Both the position numbers and the translations under genes were made by a program. The notes beneath the pieces were generated by a model. It saw only the letters and a program-made list of their open reading frames with translations. It was not told where the DNA came from and did no database searches. This document shows positions 1 to 10,810 of a DNA stretch of 64,000 nt, piece by piece. The stretch's first letter is position 1. Each line of letters starts with the position of its first letter. The stretch spans positions 27,892,001 to 27,956,000 of the forward strand of contig NC_061771.1 of the NCBI RefSeq assembly GCF_022458985.1, read 5' to 3'. Source of the stretch: Mugil cephalus (taxonomy: Eukaryota > Chordata > Actinopteri > Mugiliformes > Mugilidae).

Positions 1-255
1 GGCCCAGGAGAGCCTCTTCGTCTTATTCTGACATCTCACCATGTGCAGTCACTTTTTCTCTGTAGAGAAATAACTCATAACACAGGTTCACTTCTCTTAT
101 ACTTGTACATATTGTTATATATGTACTTCCCATATTTTTTACATTCTCTTACTTATTCTGATTGTGCTTTGTTCTAAACACTGGTCCACTTTGGGTTGGA
201 GCTGCTGTAACGAAAAGTAATTTCCCCCTGGGACCAATAAAGTAATTCTGATTCT
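1..255 (+). repeat. LINE-like 3' tail with (ATTCTG) end
   Basis: The block ends in a run resembling the 3' tail of fish LINEs: a 'tttccccctgggaccaataaagt' type motif near 221-243 followed by short repeats of attctg. Related 'cggggatcaa' tails occur at 11.7, 17.05, 23.2, 36.9 and 59.8 kb. No coding capacity was seen. The exact family and 5' limit are uncertain. Confidence 0.45.
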
Positions 256-470
256 GATGAACAATGGCTTCCTTGATGCAACTCGTCCTGTCAAACCTGC
301 AGCTCCAAGTCTTCTCTTCACAGTTGAAATGGAGACTTGCTTACTACGACTACTATTAAGCTGTGCTTGAAGGTGTTGCCCTGTGAGCCGCCTATCACGC
401 AAGCTGTTCACTCTCAGAAGCGTCCTCTCATTCAGTTGTGGCTTTGAGTCTGTCAGATCACTTCCTGTCA
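256..470 (-). pseudogene. Tc1/mariner transposase fragment (N-terminal helix-turn-helix)
   Basis: Read on the - strand, the peptide contains NSLRDRRLTGQHLQAQL followed by ISTVKRRLGAAGLTGRVA and RKPL. This matches the second helix-turn-helix and the GRVA/KKPL stretch of Tc1-family transposases. The frame is lost upstream near 470, and at 255 it runs directly into a LINE-like tail. No catalytic DDE region is present, so this is a dead fragment, probably interrupted by the LINE insertion. Confidence 0.75.
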
Positions 471-670
471 GTTTCCCCCAGTTTCTGATGGAAGAAAACT
501 GTACTCACTCGAGGAAGGATTACCATAATCATTTCTGTGATCGTTTTCTCGGTTTTAACTGGAGGCAGTGCAGCAGGGAGTGTCACAGGATGATGTGTTG
601 TGTTGTGGCTACCGTGGGTGTAATGTGTCGCTTTCTAATGGCACGGTCTCTGGTGTTTTGTAGAGCTGGA

Positions 671-1169
671 TAAAGATGAATAAAATGATCAGAGAGAGAG
701 ATAATTCTAATATGTGTCCACATTTACGAGAATCTAGCAGATTAATAACATGTTAAAATCACTCATGATTAAAATACGAAAGTCAGAAGTGAATGAAACA
801 GAACGGAGAGTTTAATAGCGTTGTGCCCACGTCCACATTCCTGCCCTTCTCTCTTCTCTCTGTACATTGAGGCCACGTCTTCACCTCCTCCTTCCTTTTC
901 TGTGTGAGAAAGAACAGGTGTAGCTTGGTTTACCGGCCTCTAGAAGTTGGGCGTCCGTGTTGAAATGGAGTTTCTGTTTGGTCTCTTTTTTTTTTTAATT
1001 CTTATTGCAGTATAATATCTGGCTGAGAGGGTGGGTGGCTTACGTTAGTCTTGGAACAATATCCAGATAAAAGATGCAGCTTCGTGACAGAGGAAGGTTT
1101 TACACCATCCTCATCCTCAGGTTGACATGAGCTGATCAAACTGTATTTTTTTCTGGTTTGTTTCCCCAG
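671..1169. other. Upstream intronic/flanking sequence of V-set gene 1
   Basis: No gene is recognised here. From about 1066 onward the sequence (ttcgtgacagaggaaggttttacaccatcctc...) matches the sequence just upstream of every other V exon in the window, so it is intron 1 of gene 1. The signal-peptide exon of gene 1 was not found and probably lies before base 1. Confidence 0.6.
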
Positions 1170-2041
1170 AAAAACGTCCCATCATCGACCAGACTCGGCC
1201 GATTAAAGTACCAGAAGGATCTAATTTGACTCTACAGTGTTAAACTGATCCAGAGATCAACCTAAAGGACTTCACCTTGGACTGGAAGAGAGTGGACATC
1301 AAAAACGTCTCAGACCGCATGGTCTACTCCCGTCGAGGTGGGAAGGATCATCCTCATCCACAGATGCAGCGATACAAGAACAGAGCAGAGCTGATTAAAG
1401 AGGACCTGACCAGAGGACGGATGACTCTACTGATCCCCACAGTCCAGCAGTCTGACTCAGGACACTACAGATGCTTCATCCCAAAGTTCAGCGTCAGCTT
1501 TGTTTTCAACATTGTTGGTAAGTTTACTGAACTCACAACGTTGTGTTGTTGGTGCCACACACCACAGGACCCCCTCAGAATCCAAAGAAGGCAACTGGAC
1601 TTGTAGAATTTTCTTGAAGATTCGTCCGAGTCGCTTCTTCAGTTCTGAGGTTGAGGTTTAAATGTGGAAAAAAAAACAATGTGAGTCAGAAACTTCCTTG
1701 ACCAGAAACTGGGGCCACTAGTTCCATAATGACTGGTTAATTAGCTGCCGTTAAGAGATAGAAGATAAATCATCTAAGACACTGATTTGTTTATTCAGTC
1801 TGTTTTTAATTATTTTAATGTGGTGTCTCGGGGCCCCTGTCCTCCCCCCACCTCCCACCGGGGCTCGTTGTTTTGTAGTTGCTGTTGTTGCATGTTTTTT
1901 TTTGTGAATAATTGCAGTGCATTAAAAACAGGGCGTGTGTGATGCATTAGAAACAAGATGGAGGCTGCCATGTTTGCTGTTTGCATGTGAGTCGTCCGGG
2001 GCAGAGAGGGGAAGGGCCAGAGGCCGGGAGGAGCGAAGAGA

Positions 2042-2056
2042 CCCCCCCCCCCCCCC
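2042..2056. repeat. C homopolymer (about 15 C)
   Basis: A run of about 15 C sits in intron 2 of V-set gene 1, just before a MITE. It is prone to length errors in sequencing. No other function is visible. Confidence 0.8.
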
Positions 2057-2085
2057 GGGCAAGGGTCCATCGGGTGCGGCCCCCC

Positions 2086-2619
2086 AGTGCGTTTACATCC
2101 ACAGCTTAATCCAGCTTTACATGAAAATTTGACTTTCTGAATGTGGTCCACGTCCCATTTCACATGCAGCTGAGAAAATCAAACAACCGATGGGAACCTG
2201 TTCTCCTCCTCCACACTAGGTGGCGATACATTCTTTTCAGCGCGATAATACCACGTTAACACGGCCTGTTTTCTGGTTGACCTATTACGTCATATAATAA
2301 ACAAGAGTCGATCGTGCTGCGGACCGACATTTCAAACAACAACCAGACAGATAATAGTTCAGCTCTTTTAATCTCGTACGTAATGTCTCCTTTTTACCTT
2401 CTTCTTCTTCACACGCGTTGTCCTGTTAGTTGTACGATTAAGCGCATATGTCATAGAAAAACAATTTCCAGTCGCTTTATGTGGGTGTCTCAGACGGATA
2501 TAGAGAACTCAGATTTTAGTCGGAGTAGCGTGTTTACATTTAACTTAAGTTGTCCGGTTATAGTCCAACTAAGGCAATAATTTGTTGTTTTTTTTATTTC
2601 ACGTGCATGTAAACGTAGT
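2086..2619. mobile_element. Non-autonomous DNA element (MITE), TIR agtgcgtttacatgca
   Basis: About 534 bp bounded by inverted ends: agtgcgtttacatcca on the left and tgcatgtaaacgtagt on the right. The interior is shared with a better-preserved copy at 27602-28140 (ccactaggtggcgatac; ataataccacgttaa; ataatagt...aatctcgtacgtaatgt). No open reading frame was found. The superfamily is not assigned because no clear target duplication is visible. It sits in intron 2 of V-set gene 1. Confidence 0.7.
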
Positions 2620-3639
2620 GATTGTCAGTGGGAGCCTCCAGTCTCACGGTGTGAATGTCGTTGGAACTTCTTGTGGATAGAAGTCAAAACTGAACTGTAA
2701 ATAGATGGTAAATTAAATCTCAGTCCACCTCCTCCGTTTAGAGAAGGTTTGTCCACTTGGACATAGACCATCTGTCCTCTCTGGACCAGTTTCTGGGGAA
2801 TGGACGATGTTCTTCCTCCTGCTGTGCTCCTCATGTCCCCTGTCCTTCCTGTCCTATCTTTTTTGAGGTGGGATATCCACCCGTCTTGAGGGTTTGTTTG
2901 ATGTGTTTCCCCTCCTCGTCCTTTCCATCCCGTTTTGTGGGTCCAGTCTGTGCTCGGTGCTGGAGGGTTCAGTGTTGAGGTTTCATTCTCATCATTATTG
3001 TCTTTCTCTGATGAGTCAGCACAAGGGAGACCTGCACAGTATTAGAAAGGTGGTCATAATGTTAAGGCTGATCTGTGTACATTAGTAAAGTTTGTATTTT
3101 ATCTGTAACAGTGACGAAGGACGAAGAGACGACGACAAAGAGAGAGGATGTCGCCATGACGACGTCTCCAGGATACAGAGTCATGAACCCCACTGTGTCT
3201 GGTAGGTCTTTATTTATTTCACTATAGTTTGGAATAAAGTTATTAATCTAAACTATGTTGTGTTGTTAAATTAAATCCTATTGAGTTTATTCCTCTAAAT
3301 TCAAGAGTTTAATTTCTTTCAGGTCCTGTAGAGAAGAGAAACCACTGGATCATTCTTGGTGTCTGTATTTGTTTCCTCCCTGTTCTTGGTTTCATCGTTG
3401 GAGTCCTGGTGAAGAACAGAGGGATTAGTGAGTTACAGACTTTTACATTTTAACTGGACATTGTGATGAACATGTACTTTATTTTATATCTAATAGTCAG
3501 ACTTGCACCTACAAAGATTTTAGCAGTTTCAAATCAATGACCAGTGAAGAGTATTTTCAGGTTTTGTGGTACAGTAAAATCTGGAGCATCGATATGCATC
3601 ATTGTTTCAGTGAAACAGTGTTGTGGGTTTTGCTGATGC

Positions 3640-5420
3640 ACCTTTTTAACATGACAAAAGTAAAGTAAATGTTAGTAGGTGGTTTCCCATGACGTTTCTG
3701 TCTTTTGTGCGTTTGACCTTTGGAAATGTGGCAAAAGCTAGAAGGTATAAGCGACGCTCAGACCTGTCGGCCTGTGCACATTTTGAATAGCGGGGGCTCG
3801 GTTTGACATCAGAATACGCTGGTACGGCCACTACTAAGAAAACCGTTACTCATGTACTCATGTAAATACTCATGTCACGATGCAGCAGCAGTGCGGCGGT
3901 GAAGCAGTTTCGACTGATTATGACTTTCACGTTGAACATACGGCGCCGTATCGGAGTCAATATGGAAATAAGCAAACGACGACGGTTTCTTTTTTCCTTT
4001 TCTAGCATAATTAGCGCGAGCGATGTGTGTGTGAATGAAGAACCAAGGAGCGGCATCTAATCAACCCATTTGTCAATTTCATTGTTTGCAATTAGATTCA
4101 GTGTATGGGCTGCACATCTGTGGGGGGGGGTTAGTTCACAAATGCCGTGACCATCATCGTCAGTGGCTGTGGTGAGCACATAGTTAGTAACGCACTGTAT
4201 TGCTCCGTTGTTGCGCAAATGGGTTGCTAATATCAGGCTAAAGTTAGCTTGGTTGCGCTAACGTCGTTCATTAGCTTAAGTGTGTGTGTTACTGTTATGT
4301 GTGGAACGTGCAGGGATTTTTTCAGCCAGGCAGGTATAAAAAAACACGTTGTCATATATATTGAAACATGGAGGAAAATGTAGCATTTCAGACGTGTAGC
4401 TGTTCCCCATGTGTCTAAATGAGCAGCACGCAGCTAATGCAACGTTAGCAGCATGTTCAGCCATGTTTACATTCAGTGACCTGTCATGTGTATGTTTATT
4501 CCACTTTAGCAAATTCACAGAAATAAAGTTAAAATTCCTGGCAAGTAAGATTGTTTTTGTTCTTGGCTGTTTTAGAGTAATGAACATTGATTCCACTGTT
4601 ACCACTTTATCTTCATGCATTCTCCTCAGGAGGTCAGTTTGTCTAAAATCGTTATTTATTATTGTAATTGTTGGTGAAAATAGCCGATCTACAAGCTCAC
4701 AATGTGTTAATGTGGTGGATCTGCTATTTTCACAACTTTTGCGTGACTCTTGTAGATGTATGAATGTACATTCATGTGAAAAACACAAGCTGAAATATGG
4801 AGATAAAAGGTTTCTGCCCCAAAGCAGTGAAGTGCAGCAGCATTTAATAAACGACCCTGTACAGAACCAGATCTTCACTTAACTTTCCCCATGGTGAAAA
4901 CCAACAACTGGTTCTGGTTTAGACGATTAATGGGGACAGAAATATTCAATGAGACACTTTTATGGAACTCAAACTGGAACAATACCCCGTGTAAATAGCA
5001 CTGCATTAAACTAACGGAGATGAACCAGTCAATTAATCTGTAATTAATCCATCGTCTTACAGGAATTTGAGAGTTGGTGAAGAAAACCCCGGAAACACTG
5101 AGGAGACGAGGACGGAGACAAAGACGAGGACGTCACCGCAGAGAACGTCTGTGATGGTTGGATGATAAATACACTGTCATCTGAGCCAAAAACACACATT
5201 TCTACTGGTGCTGTTTCCACACTAAATAACGTAAAAGCTTTTTATCCTGTGATAAACGTCTTTAAAAGCTCTATTTTAAATGGACTGAGGACGGATACGT
5301 TACAAGTTGGACTCACATGAACATCTTCACGTCAACAGTAAAAAACGACCAAATTAGATTTAACTTGTCATTCCATATCATACAGATACACAATGACGTG
5401 TAGTTAGTTTAACCTAATGA
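3640..5420. repeat. Outer inverted-repeat block (left copy)
   Basis: The sequence from about 3850 to 5420 is nearly the reverse complement of about 62.05-63.98 kb. Both contain the last exon of a V-set gene (gene 1 here, gene 9 on the right), the 'ttagcgcaacc' stretch, and a run of G or C around a decayed hAT transposase piece. The left copy lacks 368 bp present on the right (63423-63790), joined at TGCC. No additional gene is supported: open stretches on both strands at 4.28-4.88 kb overlap each other and show no family signature. Confidence 0.8.
4040..4125 (-). pseudogene. hAT transposase remnant (RCAAHTLNLIA motif)
   Basis: On the - strand this reads RCAAHTLNLIANNE followed by DKWVD and a stop. 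'CAAHTLNL' is a recognisable hAT-family transposase motif. The mirrored right copy (63345-63530) keeps more of the domain. A G9 run follows it. It is a fossil only. Confidence 0.6.
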
Positions 5421-5972
5421 CAGGGAATAAGCTGAGACTAAAGTATTAAATCTCACACAGTTATGAACTCTATCTTCAGAGATCTGTTTCCAGTTCTTCT
5501 GCTGCTGCTGCTGCTTTAGAGATTTTCAGGAGTTGTTATGTTACAGGGAGAAATCCTGAACTCCTCAGGGACCAGTTTATCTCTAACTACTGCTCTGATG
5601 CACATTTATCCTCCTCCCGAATAGCTACAGCTTATTTCCTCCATCTGACTCCTACTAAACACAAAACCACATTAAAACCAACAAAATACCTCAGAATGTC
5701 TTTAAAATTAATTAAAATATTAGAAAATTATTGATGAGTATTTAGATCATTTATATATTTGTTTACACTGAACTGAGCAAACCTGTGACTGTAAAGTAAT
5801 GTGGATGTTTGCAGTTGTTTTCTTCGTATCTATTTTCTGTCTATTTTTTTTTTCATCTTTGAAGCACTTTTCTTTAAATTATCATGAAATAATAATAAAA
5901 AATCTCTGTCTATAATCTGCCTCATTGTTATTAATGTGGTTTGTATTATTCCTGTAGTTGTAATAGATTTTA

Positions 5973-6016
<44 letters not shown>

Positions 6017-6890
6017 ATTGTAGATGTGCTGTCTTTTCTTTAGGTGTCAAACACTGCACTGTAATGCACTGTTTCATTCAGAGAAGTGGACAGAACACAA
6101 ACCTGAGACCCAGGACTGAACAGGAGACACAAATGTCTTAAGATTACATTTATTTTTCTTATCCAGTAACATCTGGGATTTTACTTGTGTCTCAATAATG
6201 CAAATATCTGACAAATTTGTCCGAATCCCCAGATTAAAAATCTACAATACAAAAATACGGTGAATACGGTAGATTTTAGTCATAAATGCAATTATTTTTT
6301 TATTATCATGGAAACATGACGTATATTCTATATTAAATATATTTTGGCCTAATTATTAATGGTGCATTGGTCAGAAAGTTTTGCTAAGATCTGACTTGTT
6401 GGTGCTTCACTGCCACCTTCTGGTTGTAGTTTTCATTAAAGTTTGTTAGTGCAGAGATAAAGTCCTCAATACACTTATAGCATTAAAGGGCTGTTGCTCT
6501 TCAGAATCTAAAATCAGAGCTTTATCTTTGTTTTGTATATCACCACACACACACACACAGCAGATCAGTAATACATACAATAAATCAATAATGATAAACT
6601 AATGAAAAATATGCATATATTATAAATATATGAGTGTTTGCCAGATAATTTGAGGTTAGAGTTCTTGTTTTATTGTTTGTTTTCTTTTGTCAGAGTCAGT
6701 ATTTTATAAAAAGTAAAGATTGACTGTGCAGAAATAATTTACATATTATTTTTATATTTTATATATTTATGACCAGATTGTGTGTTTTATGTCCTTCTTT
6801 GATCAAACACATCGGTTAACGCCGGATTGTTTGACTTGCTGAGATATTCAGCCATGATTGAACACGTGGTATTCAGTTTTCTGTCCCGCC
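5071..6890. other. Conserved non-coding spacer between array units
   Basis: No gene was recognised. Reverse-complement versions lie at 46.4-48.0, 53.2-54.3 and 60.6-62.1 kb, so it is part of the duplicated unit. It contains an AC microsatellite (5975-6010), a second short AC run near 6543-6560, and AT-rich DNA. A segment around 6385-6440 (tcactgccaccttctggttgtag) resembles decayed transposon ends but could not be classified. Confidence 0.6.
5975..6010. repeat. (AC)n microsatellite
   Basis: About 18 AC units followed by a short AT run. The mirrored sites on the right (47.25 and 61.47 kb) carry GT repeats of different lengths, as expected for independent slippage after duplication. Confidence 0.95.
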
Positions 6891-6899
6891 CACTGAATT

Positions 6900-7081
6900 T
6901 ACGCGCCACATGTTACATTTAAACTCCCGCGTTGGCCCTCAGCCAATCAGAGCCACCGAACTGGCGGGAAATGTGGTAAAATAAGCGGTCTGTTGAAACA
7001 CGTGACCCTCTCCCCTCCTTCTCTACTTTAGCTCGAGTTGATCTAAAACGCGGTCAGACAGATAAAGACCAAAGGAGGTAA
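6900..7081 (+). promoter_or_regulatory. CpG-bearing promoter with CCAAT and E2F-like sites
   Basis: Contains CCAAT (6943-6947, in agccaatcag), an E2F-like site TGGCGGGAAA (6962-6971), a nearby TTTAAACTCCCGCG stretch, and an E-box-like cacgtg (7001). These lie 110-150 bp upstream of the ATG at 7082. The same arrangement is present as reverse complement before the matching exons at 46.2, 52.9 and 60.4 kb. This combination is typical of S/G2-phase cell-cycle promoters; use in vivo is inferred. Confidence 0.55.
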
Positions 7082-7131
7082 ATGGAGACTCTGGACATGA
7101 GGAGAGGACAGAGGAGCTCGTTTCACACCAG
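7082..7131 (+). other. Orphan first exon, METLDMRRGQRSSFHTR (copy 1 of 4)
   Basis: An ATG is followed by 16 codons plus two bases and then a consensus donor (CCAG|gtaaaa). An in-frame TAA stands directly before the ATG. Three reverse-complement copies (46115-46164, 52884-52933, 60365-60414) keep the frame, differing by one residue (H or Q). The donor phase (2) does not fit the V exon acceptor (phase 1), so it is not a simple alternative start for the V-set protein. I do not recognise the protein and found no partner exon. It could be the duplicated 5' end of an unrelated cell-cycle gene or a non-coding leader exon. Confidence 0.5.
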
Positions 7132-8567
7132 GTAAAACTCTTAACTTTATGTCTTCAGTAAAAAAAAAAGAGAGATGAGAGGCTGAGTGTGTTTTCATAC
7201 GGGTGTATGTGCACATTAAGGTCCAGGAACTCCTGCAGCACACTCACTACATGCAATGACGAGACGATGCTTAAGTTGTATTCATTTAAACTCTAGTGCA
7301 ACAGATTCATGTCACATTTTGGCGGAAACGTTTTCCTTTTTTGCATACCTGGCGCCTGGAGAAGTGCAAAGCTTAGTGGATTAGGATCAGCTTTTTTCTC
7401 GTGCAGTTACATGCACAACGCAATGCAACATTTGGCAGAAAAGTAGAAGTGGAAAGTGTAAAAATAACCCAATAATAGGGATATGTTTTCCCATAGTAGT
7501 ATAAGAAGATGTATTGCTAGTATAGAAGTTGCTATGTGCAGTCAGGGCAGTCAGTGTATATACCCACATATATTCATATAAAAGTATTCCCACAGTGAAC
7601 ACTGTTGTTGAATGTTTCAAACTTTAGCTCTAGAGATGTCCACATGGGGGTCGTTATAGGGGGGTTACACACGGATAGCGTTATACCAGCTTCTTCGTTT
7701 AAAGAGGATGAAATGGTTTAAAATATAAGACTCATTTGCCTTATTAAAAACTGGTGAAACTCGGATTGGTTTCGTAGAATTTGAAAAAGCTCCCTACTCG
7801 CTTTGTAGGGTTTCACTACACAGTGAGCGCTATTCCTACACCCAGGGTGTCGTCGCAGTTAATGACGTCACTGTTACTACTGTCGCATCGTTATTACGTG
7901 TAGCTCCCCTGCTCCCATAACTTACACATTACTAAAGCATGATGAATTTGTAAACAAATACGTGTCATGTACATGAGATAATAAAAAAAGTATGTTTTTA
8001 AAAAAAAAAAAAAAAAAAAAAAGTTTCACAATTTCGCGACGAAACTTCAAAATGTCTCTCACGCTGGGTATAGACTGTGATTTCTGATATTATGACGTTG
8101 TAGTATTTATGTTTTCTGCCTTGCTTCCTGAATTTTATTGTAATCCTCTTTGAGAGTGTGTAGGTCCAATTGTTCAATAATAATAATAATAATAATTAAA
8201 CGTATAGTCTAAAAACACACTAAAAAGTCCTTCACCGGCGAACTACTTACTTTTTTGAGCCGTGAAAATGTTTCCTGGCGGGACCCTTCTTGTACTTTTC
8301 ATAAATCAGATGATTTTGATGAGAAGAAACCGGCGTAACTGAGGCAGAAAATCGGCAGAAAATAGCAGACACAGTCCCGGAAGTCCGCGCTGATTGGCTC
8401 CTTTCTGATTCCGGGAAAACAATCTCGTGTTGCGCGATGAGTAGCGCGAGCCCTCTTTAGGAACCTATGTTCATAACAAGGCGGAGACTCCACGGTGCCG
8501 AAGTGTCCCAAAAACTTTAATCACCCTAAGTTTTTTTGTTTTGGATCAGTTTTTTATTATTTTCACA
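7132..8567. other. Spacer upstream of V-set gene 2, with presumed promoter
   Basis: Holds a poly-A tract (about 7999-8022), a TAA microsatellite (about 8178-8198), and GC-richer DNA at 8270-8480 including an inverted CCAAT box (ctgattggctc, about 8391). The latter is the likely promoter of gene 2. The block is mirrored at 51.44-52.88 kb with the same repeats, and less completely at 45.2-46.1 kb. No coding region was recognised. Confidence 0.55.
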
Positions 8568-10810
8568 ATGGACGTAGCAACATTGTTCGCCTTTGTCGTT
8601 ATTGGCTCGTTGACCGGCGACGGTAAGTTTAAATGGAGTTTGAGTTAAAAAGACGCCATTACTTAACACTAAGACGTCAACTTGTCTGCGTTCATAATAT
8701 TATCGGTATTACTTCTCATTAGTGTTATTATTGTGCTTCACGTGGGTTACGAATATGGTTTAACACTTTAACATTTTTTTTTTTTTTCAATGAACATTTA
8801 CCGTGTTGACTTGTTGTAACCCGTGCGGCGACTTGGCTATTAGCTTTAGCTTAGGGGAGTTGTCAGTTTTAGGTCTCTGTTGTATGGACTGGAAATAATG
8901 TGTGCACGCCAAAATAAATCCTTATAGACTCTGTGTTTGCGTTGGAAATTTCAAGACATCGAGAATTACTTTAGAGACGATATAATATTGATTTAGCTCA
9001 GATCGTTAAAGCGCTTTCTAGCAAGAGAAGGCCTTCAAGAAACCCGTTCAGTAGAGACCAGAAAGTCTCAGATGTTTGGGCCGATTTCACAGAATACAAT
9101 AATGTAAAGAATGATCTAAAATATGTGATTGATAGTCTTGGTCATGAAAAGTTTGATTGATAAAACCAGTTCATCCAAGACGAGGGTGAAATGTTAGTCA
9201 CTAACTTATAAACCTGTAAACATCCATTACTTAACATACGTTAAGTTGCAGGTGTGTTCAGATCAGTGTAAGTAAATATATTTATTTGTCAAATAAAATA
9301 CAAATCTAAATACTCTCCACCACCCATTTTGTATTATTTATGTTTGTCTTAAAGATATTCTGATGTATCTTCTTGGTTTGCAAACCAGCTGTGGTTTTAA
9401 TGTGGTTCTGTGATTACTATACGTCTTGGATGCCGCACGGGTGGGTAACTTATAGAGTCTGTAGATTATGACTATATAACCATGTAACAGTTTGCTTGTG
9501 TACAAATATGATGAATTTGTTTTGTTCTTGATTCAGCTTTGTGACAGAGAAAGGTTTTACACCATCCTCATCCTCAGGTTGACATGAACTGATCAAACTG
9601 TATTTTTTTTCTTGTTTGTTTCCCCAGAAAAACGTCCCATCATCAACCAGACTCAGCAGATTAAAGTACCAGAAGGATCTAATTTGACTCTACAGTGTCA
9701 AACTGATCCAGAGATCAACCTAACAAACTTCACCATGGACTGGAGGAGAGTGGACATCCCAAATGTCTCAGACCGCATGGTCTACTCCCGTCGTCGTGGG
9801 ACAGATCATCCTCATCCACAGATGCAGCGATACAAGAACAGAGCAGAGCTGATTAAAGAGGACCTGACCAGAGGACGGATGACTCTACTGATCCCCACAG
9901 TCCAGCAGTCTGACTCAGGACACTTCAAATGCTCCATCCCAAACCTGAGCGGCAGCTTTGTTTTCAACATTGTCGGTAAGTTTACTGAACTCACAACGTT
10001 GTGTTGTTGGTGCCACACACCACAGGACCCCCTCAGAAGACCCATGTCCTTCTCTGATGAGACACCACAAGGGACAACTACACAGTATTAGAAAGGTGGT
10101 CATAATGATGTGGCTGATCTGTGTAGGTGGATAAAACTGCAAGTTAATAATAAAGTTTTTATTTTATCTGTAACTGTGACAGTGACAAAGAGAGAGGATG
10201 TCGCCATGACGACGTCTCCAGGATACGGAGTCATGAACCCCACTGTGTCTGGTAGGTCTTTATTTATTTCACTATAGTTTGGAATAAAGTTATTAATCTA
10301 AACTATGTTGTGTTGTTAAATTAAATCCCATTTGAGTTTATTCCTCTAAATTCAAGAGTTTAATTTCTTTCAGGTCCTGTAGAGAAGATAAACCACTGGA
10401 TCACTCTTGGTGCCTGTATTTGTGTCCTCCTTGTTCTTGGTTTCATCATTGGAGTCCTGGTGAAGAACAGAGGGATTAGTGAGTTACAGACTTTTACATT
10501 TTAACTGGACATTGTGATGAACATGTGCTTTATTTTATATCTAATAGTCAGACTTGACTGTGTTTAGCAGCTAAAGCTACTTGAGGCTTTACATTTGAAG
10601 TTCAGGGGCCACATTCAGAACAAGTTGATCTCAAGGGGCTCAGATCAATAAGAGAAAAATAACACCAACAACCACAGACTCTTCCTACAATAAAAGGTAG
10701 ATGAACAGAGAACTGTAGAGAATCAGTTCATTCATCTGGAAACTGGTCTCCATCTTCTTACAGGGATGCGCAGACAGAGAGTAGATAAAGAAATGGGAAT
10801 GCTGAGATGA
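8568..10810 (+). CDS. V-set gene 2: single-V-domain membrane protein, MOG/butyrophilin-like
   Basis: Five exons with consistent phases: 8568-8622 (signal peptide MDVATLFAFVVIGSLTGD), 9628-9975 (V domain), 10183-10251 (stalk), 10374-10478 (transmembrane), 10764-10810 (tail, TGA 10808-10810). The predicted product is 207 residues. The V domain has the B-strand cysteine (LTLQC), core Trp (MDWRR) and F-strand SDSGHFKC. The order R-x-VYSRR-G, QRYKNRAEL, MTLLIPTVQQSD follows the MOG/butyrophilin/B7 V-domain pattern. Sequons NQT, NLT (twice) and NVS suggest N-glycosylation. The stalk is Thr/Ser-rich, and the helix (WITLGACICVLLVLGF) has no charged residue. The tail is short because an 11-bp deletion relative to gene 5 brings in an early stop. 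Cell-surface immune recognition is inferred from the fold only; ligand unknown. Confidence 0.8.
10560..10690. mobile_element. hAT-MITE fragment in intron 4, shared by most copies
   Basis: The stretch 'ttcaggggccacattcag...ttgatctcaaggggctcag' resembles the left half of the 300-bp hAT MITE at 58534-58833. It is present in the same place in genes 3, 4, 5, 6 and 7, so it was in the ancestral unit before duplication. Confidence 0.55.

Larger units (their letters stand above)
1170..5070 (+). pseudogene. V-set gene 1 (MOG/butyrophilin-like), nonsense-mutated and partial
   Basis: Exons recognised by homology and splice sites: V domain 1170-1517, stalk 3112-3201, transmembrane 3323-3427, start of tail 5063-5070. 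All exon phases agree with the intact copies. The V exon has both cysteines (LTLQC and SGHYRC) and the core Trp (LDWKR). The codon right after the first cysteine is TAA (1241-1243) where sister copies have CAA or CGG, so the V domain ends after about 24 residues. The transmembrane exon encodes HWIILGVCICFLPVLGF. The tail exon reads R-I-stop at once. No signal exon lies in the window. A single C-to-T change explains the nonsense codon; sequencing error or a polymorphic null allele remains possible. Intron 2 is long (1.6 kb) and carries a MITE. Confidence 0.75.

Noticed and set aside
4276-4882. Long open stretches on both strands (200 and 157 codons)
   Set aside because: They overlap on opposite strands in an AT-rich block, show no family motif, and the mirrored copy at 62.6-63.2 kb breaks the frames. 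Chance openings in a duplicated spacer.
7082-9975. METLDM exon as an alternative start of the V-set protein
   Set aside because: Joining its phase-2 donor to the phase-1 V acceptor shifts the frame. Joining to a possible acceptor before the signal exon meets a stop within about ten codons.
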